Source: Pseudomonadota bacterium (GTDB taxonomy: Bacteria; Pseudomonadota; Alphaproteobacteria; Acetobacterales; Acetobacteraceae). From it: a stretch of DNA of 5,003 nt. The position numbers were made by a program, and so were the translations under genes. Where the stretch lies: the NCBI GenBank assembly GCA_023390705.1, contig JAEWCI010000134.1, positions 1 through 5,003 on the forward strand, in the 5' to 3' direction. Below are positions 4,894-5,003 of the stretch, piece after piece. Each line of letters starts with the position of its first letter. Positions within the stretch are counted from its first letter, which is position 1. A model generated the notes under the pieces. That model made no database searches. It was not told where the DNA came from and saw only the letters and a program-made list of their open reading frames with translations.

Positions 4894-5003
4894 ATGACGA
4901 TACCCAAGGGCTCCATGGAGAAACCGACCGGCAGTTCGGCAAAAATGAACAGTGCCGATCCGCAGTCTAAGAACACGGCCGCGAAGGTTCAGCAGGGCAA
5001 CAC
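4894..5003 (+). CDS. Start of a small hydrophilic protein of unknown function (partial, 36 codons)
   Basis: The frame opens with ATG at 4894 and stays open to the window edge. It is preceded by a strong Shine-Dalgarno sequence GGGAGGG (4882-4888) with a 5-base spacer. The visible protein (MTIPKGSMEKPTGSSAKMNS, then DPQSKNTAAKVQQGN) is polar, rich in Lys, Ser, Gln and Ala, and has no hydrophobic segment or signal peptide. This resembles short disordered or stress-associated proteins common in alphaproteobacteria, but I cannot name a family from 36 residues. The gene diverges from the kinase. A second in-frame ATG at codon 8 has no ribosome site. Reality is supported by the ribosome site and sensible codons, not by homology. 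Confidence 0.58.
   Translation, partial: MTIPKGSMEKPTGSSAKMNSADPQSKNTAAKVQQGN

Noticed and set aside
4673..4942. 89-codon leftward open frame
   Set aside because: It overlaps the plus-strand gene start at 4894, which has a strong ribosome site, and its composition is not protein-like.
1..5003. Mobile elements, CRISPR arrays, tRNA or rRNA genes
   Set aside because: I looked on both strands and saw no direct-repeat array, transposase, terminal inverted repeats with target duplication, or tRNA-like fold.

Overview
The window looks like chromosomal DNA from a high-GC alphaproteobacterium. The evidence is strong G/C preference at third codon positions, an E. coli/alphaproteobacterial-type MntR, and a DUF4118-HisKA_2 sensor kinase of a kind common in that class. 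Acetobacteraceae (Roseomonas-like) or Methylobacterium-like genomes would fit, but I cannot fix the genus from sequence alone.

Left part (1-2496): a manganese uptake and control locus. On the minus strand, reading leftwards, lie a TroA/MntA-type metal-binding protein (mntA, 1898-879), its ABC ATPase (mntB, 882-82) and the first 28 codons of the membrane permease (mntC, from 85 off the left edge). The three are joined by GTGA and ATGA stop/start overlaps, so they almost certainly form one translationally coupled operon. Diverging from mntA is mntR (2041-2496, plus), a DtxR-family Mn(II) repressor with all six classical metal ligands at exact Bacillus spacing. The roughly 140-bp divergent region holds a near-perfect 16-bp palindrome that shares its AGC-N4-GCT core with the E. 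coli MntR box as I recall it. The mntR promoter is placed so that the transcript may be leaderless. The expected logic is that MntR-Mn(II) shuts off the importer, and perhaps itself, when manganese is sufficient.

Middle (2497-3299): a short gene-free stretch with an 8-bp-stem hairpin, an unrecognised 80-residue single-pass membrane protein on the minus strand (2989-2747), and a locally AT-rich intergenic island with inverted repeats and an extended -10-like element.

Right part (3300-5003): an orphan membrane histidine kinase (minus, 4358-3300) with four membrane helices and HisKA_2 and HATPase domains. It is preceded by a 535-bp gene-free region rich in GC palindromes, including a 9-bp inverted repeat enclosing a second hairpin in the presumed kinase leader. 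At the right edge a small plus-strand gene with a strong ribosome binding site begins (4894) and runs out of the window.

I see no mobile element, CRISPR array, tRNA or rRNA, and no clear new multi-gene system. The points most worth following up are the manganese switch region, the small membrane protein, and the structured region ahead of the kinase.
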